Shown here: piece by piece, positions 61,590 to 64,000 of the stretch
Numbering within the stretch: the first letter of the stretch is position 1
Layout: each line of letters begins with the position of its first letter
Source: Bedellia somnulentella
Lineage: Eukaryota > Arthropoda > Insecta > Lepidoptera > Bedelliidae
Length of the DNA stretch: 64,000 nucleotides
Direction: 5' to 3'
Assembly (NCBI GenBank): GCA_963576735.1
Contig: OY755196.1
Coordinates: forward strand, 10,955,912-11,019,911
Made by a program: the position numbers and the translations under genes
The notes under the pieces: model-generated
Seen by the model: only the letters and a program-made list of their open reading frames with translations
Told to the model about the DNA's origin: nothing
The model's database searches: none

Positions 61590-61840
61590 TATGAAATTAA
61601 TAAATACGGACATATGATACACAGATCAAGTTCGGCCCAAACTAAGTAAGACTTGTATTATGGGATACTAACTCGACGATATATTGAATATTATATAATA
61701 CAAATATAAATTACACCCAAGACTTAGAAATAATCATTAAAGCTCATCACATAAATGTTGCTCTTAACGGGGATCGAACCCGCAACCTCCGGACCGAGTA
61801 GCTAGTCACCTATCCACTCGGCCACGGACGTCGTCCGAAA
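61590..61840 (-). repeat. tRNA-like element D with body
   Basis: On the minus strand the head GACGTCCGTGGCCGAGTGGA and TGCGGGTTCGATCCCCGT is followed by ATTTATGTGATGAGC and a body ending near CAAGTCTTACTTAGTTTGGG. The head stems are better kept than in the 58021 copy. Confidence 0.7.
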
Positions 61841-62575
61841 GCGATGAAAAATACTCGAGCAGTTCATGAAATAGGCGCATTTCATGATGTGGGCAACTCA
61901 ATATGATCAAATCAATTAATCGTCTACGTTTCATGATTTTCTCATCCACGTTTGATCAAATCGTATATTCATTTTAATCAAAGGGCGCTAGGCAGTCTCT
62001 GACGGAATGAGTGGTATATCTTCGTTTTAACCAAAGCTTTGGGGCTCACCCCTAGATAATTTTAAATTTCGGCCTTTAACTAAAGTAGTTTAAGTCAAAC
62101 CTAGACGTTTCTAACTTTTCAGTCAAACGTCGAAAATATAACCTCCTCCTTTTCTTTAAGTCGGTTAAAAATAGTCTGTATCGGGTTTCACCTAGTCGAT
62201 CCTAGAAGCAAATGGAGAAACGCTATGGTCCAGTTAAGTTAGAAGTCTAGGGTCCGCACTTTTTTATAACTGCCTAGAAAGGTATCTACAAAAATCCTAA
62301 ACAACAACATTCAAATTAGGTGAAATTCCAACATGCAGCAGCCATTCTGGGTATTAATTCAACTGTTTTACGATATGATAGAACAATATTAACTACTTCA
62401 TGAAATACTCGTGAGTTTAGTTGCCCACATCGAGAAACGATTTTAATCATTGATCTATCCAAACCATATCATGATGTGGCCAATAGATTGAAATGCAACT
62501 GTTTTTCATGAAATTACCAAATCTGCGATATGGCTTCGATGTATATTTTGCGTGTGTGTCAAATTAAATACATGG
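61841..62575. other. Foldback-like stretch with part of the ACCGACTT repeat
   Basis: GATGTGGGCAACTCAATATG near 61880 and GAGTTTAGTTGCCCACATC near 62412 are inverted. ACCTCCTCCTTTTCTTTAAG with TCGGTTAAAAAT near 62145-62170 is the antisense start of the repeat seen at 44788. Confidence 0.45.
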
Positions 62576-62578
62576 TAA

Positions 62579-63128
62579 TCGCCTTATTGAATTGAGTATT
62601 CAAGCTGAGAACGATTTAAGTATCGTTTTGTCTCATTCAGTTGTTAAGATTTCAATGCGACAGAACGATACTTAAGTTTAAATCTTTTAGTTCATGAAAA
62701 CCTCATGTGGGGATTATTACTAATAAATAAAGAATAAATAAAGGACAGAAAAATTTCGACACAGGAGGGAATCAAACCCGCGACCTTCGGGTATACGCCC
62801 CCGTCGCTCTGCCAATGAATTATGTGATAGTTAGGCGTTTTCAACATTTGCATTCTATCTGAAAAGGTATACAAGTGGCCTTCCGAATTAGTAAAAATTC
62901 GGAGGTAGGAAACGCAAACCACTACTTAAAAGTGTAAAAATAGAAACAAAGGATAGAAGAATTTCGCGCTGGCAGCCATTGACACGGTAGCTAAATTGGC
63001 AGAGCGACGGGGGAGTATACCCGAAGGTACCGGGTTCGATTCCCGCCAGTGTCGAAATTTTTCTTTCCTTTATTTATTAGTGATACTAAAGTTGTTCTCA
63101 GCTGGAATACTCAATTCAGAAATCGGGC
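62579..63128 (+). mobile_element. Palindromic MITE split by element B copies
   Basis: The left part 62579-62679 and right part 63082-63128 together make one MITE of the 14364 family. GATACTTAAG at the left and GATACTAAAG at the right of the insert look like a duplicated target. Confidence 0.8.
62693..63080. repeat. Element B, inverted pair inserted in the MITE
   Basis: A minus copy (62693-62815) meets a longer plus copy (62816-63080). Each contains the T arm and the GTATACGCCCCCGTCGC-type anticodon region. The plus copy runs from GTGATAGTTAGGCGTTTTC to TTTCTTTCCTTTATTTAT. Confidence 0.85.
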
Positions 63129-63308
63129 GAATGTATATCATACATTTTTACATACTAAATTAAATTTTAAAATGTGGATTTTGTACTCCAGTATATAAAC
63201 TATAAGTGTGTTTCTGTTCACTGCTTTCTGTTCTGTTCATCAGAACTAATTCAAACTATAGATCATATTTCTTGCCCAAACTAAAACTAATCGAAGGCAC
63301 AGTAAATC

Positions 63309-63745
63309 CTCAAAGGGGTTGGCAGAGGTACTAATACTTCTGAACATCACGTGACATTGTCACCTGGTGTTCAGAGTATCGCTGTGTAGTGTCGGCTTAG
63401 AATACCACAACCCCATTTCTTCCGGAGGGTGTAAGTAGGAGGCGACTAACGGTATTGGGGCTTTTAAGGGATTTTTGGGCGATGCGGTTGGAGACCCATC
63501 ACCAACAACTTTTATTTTGCCATCTCTTCCCCACGCAACTTTCCAAAAGTGACTGAAGAATTTCCAGTTCCTTAGCTCTGGATACCCCTTCTAGGGATTT
63601 ATAGCCGTGAGTATGTATGTATGTATGTTAAGAGTACCCGAGTTTTGCTTAGACAGTGTACTCACGTGATAGGGGGCAGGCCTATTGCCGTTTTGTATAA
63701 CTTAGCCATGTGGGTTTCCTCACGAGGTTTTCCCTCACTGTTATT
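63309..63745 (-). repeat. SINE-T, split by SINE-A
   Basis: Parts 63309-63380 and 63629-63745 are one minus copy. AGAGTA is repeated at the junctions. Confidence 0.85.
63381..63628 (+). repeat. SINE-A, full length, inside SINE-T
   Basis: Starts GCTGTGTAGTGTCGGC and ends with (TATG)n, next to AGAGTACCCGAGTTTTGC of the host SINE. Confidence 0.92.
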
Positions 63746-63765
63746 CTTAGGGCTTAGATTGAAAT

Positions 63766-63800
63766 ACTGTGCCTGAACGTGAGTATATGTATGTATGTAA
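63766..63800 (+). repeat. SINE-A tail fragment
   Basis: CTGAACGTGAGTATATGTAT and TATG units only. Confidence 0.6.
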
Positions 63801-63894
63801 ACTTGATTATCAATTTATCATCTAACACTCACATATTTCTTGATATTTTAACGTGTCTACTTATTATCGTAGCGATTAGAAAGTAATGTTATTG

Positions 63895-64000
63895 TAGGAT
63901 AGAATATATGAAGATATGATAGAAAATTGGTAAAAGGGATCTATAGAGCTAGTGTGGATGGTAATGTTAGTAGAGGACGACCACGGAGAACACACTTGGA
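63895..64000 (+). mobile_element. LINE-P fragment, running off the window
   Basis: AGGATAGAATATATGAAGAT, GGGATCTATAGAGCTAGTGT and GTTAGTAGAGGACGACC. It continues beyond the end. Confidence 0.8.

Overview
The window reads as nuclear DNA of a moth or butterfly (Lepidoptera). It is AT-rich, has long introns, and is packed with interspersed repeats of lepidopteran type: RTE- and CR1-type LINE tails, a repeat opening with an ACCGACTTCAAAAAAAGG-like motif, and foldback elements carrying (GTCT)n. The family and species cannot be assigned from sequence alone. Two host protein genes can be supported.

The main gene is the Six1/2-class homeobox gene sine oculis (so). It lies on the plus strand from 10803 to 36876 in six coding exons: 10803-10907, 20996-21206, 21978-22105, 22991-23095, 25618-25676 and 36762-36876. 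All five introns are GT-AG, all phases match, and the joined reading frame gives 240 residues. The exons together encode a complete SIX domain and homeodomain. A stretch at about 640-1019 with three CCAAT boxes, a TATA-like motif and a splice donor could be its promoter and a non-coding first exon, but nothing in the window proves the link. The second gene (56922-57815) encodes a secreted 297-residue protein like follicular epithelium yolk protein / spherulin-2A, probably with an intron directly before the start codon.

The rest is mostly mobile DNA. The dominant family, called SINE-A here, is a repeat of about 245 bp with a (TATG)n tail. It occurs in more than 50 copies on both strands and is flanked in several cases by duplications of 10-14 bp. 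A tRNA-derived SINE with a (TTATG)n tail (SINE-T) has more than a dozen copies. A LINE (LINE-P) is present only as pieces of its 3' end. SINE-A, SINE-T and LINE-P end in a clearly related module of about 45 nt, which suggests that both SINEs are copied by LINE-P-type machinery. Other families include a tRNA-like element (B) that forms a nearly perfect tandem array of 317-bp units (12379-13478), two further tRNA-like SINEs (C and D), a palindromic MITE with 3-bp target duplications, TTAA-type and hAT-type MITEs, a dead mariner that holds a SINE, and a pogo-like remnant that keeps a PHD-type finger.

Layout: 1-10.7 kb, possible promoter, then SINE-A, LINE-P and SINE-T copies. 10.8-36.9 kb, so with its TE-filled introns. 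37.4-39.3 kb, interdigitated inverted repeats with (GTCT)n. 39.4-50.3 kb, LINE fragments, a TTAA MITE and the mariner nest. 50.5-55.9 kb, dense SINE-A. 56.9-57.9 kb, yolk-protein-like gene. 58.0-59.8 kb, D element and pogo-like remnant. 60-64 kb, LINE-P, SINE-T, the second TTAA MITE and B elements inserted in a MITE. No rRNA gene, functional tRNA gene, CRISPR array or prokaryotic gene is seen.
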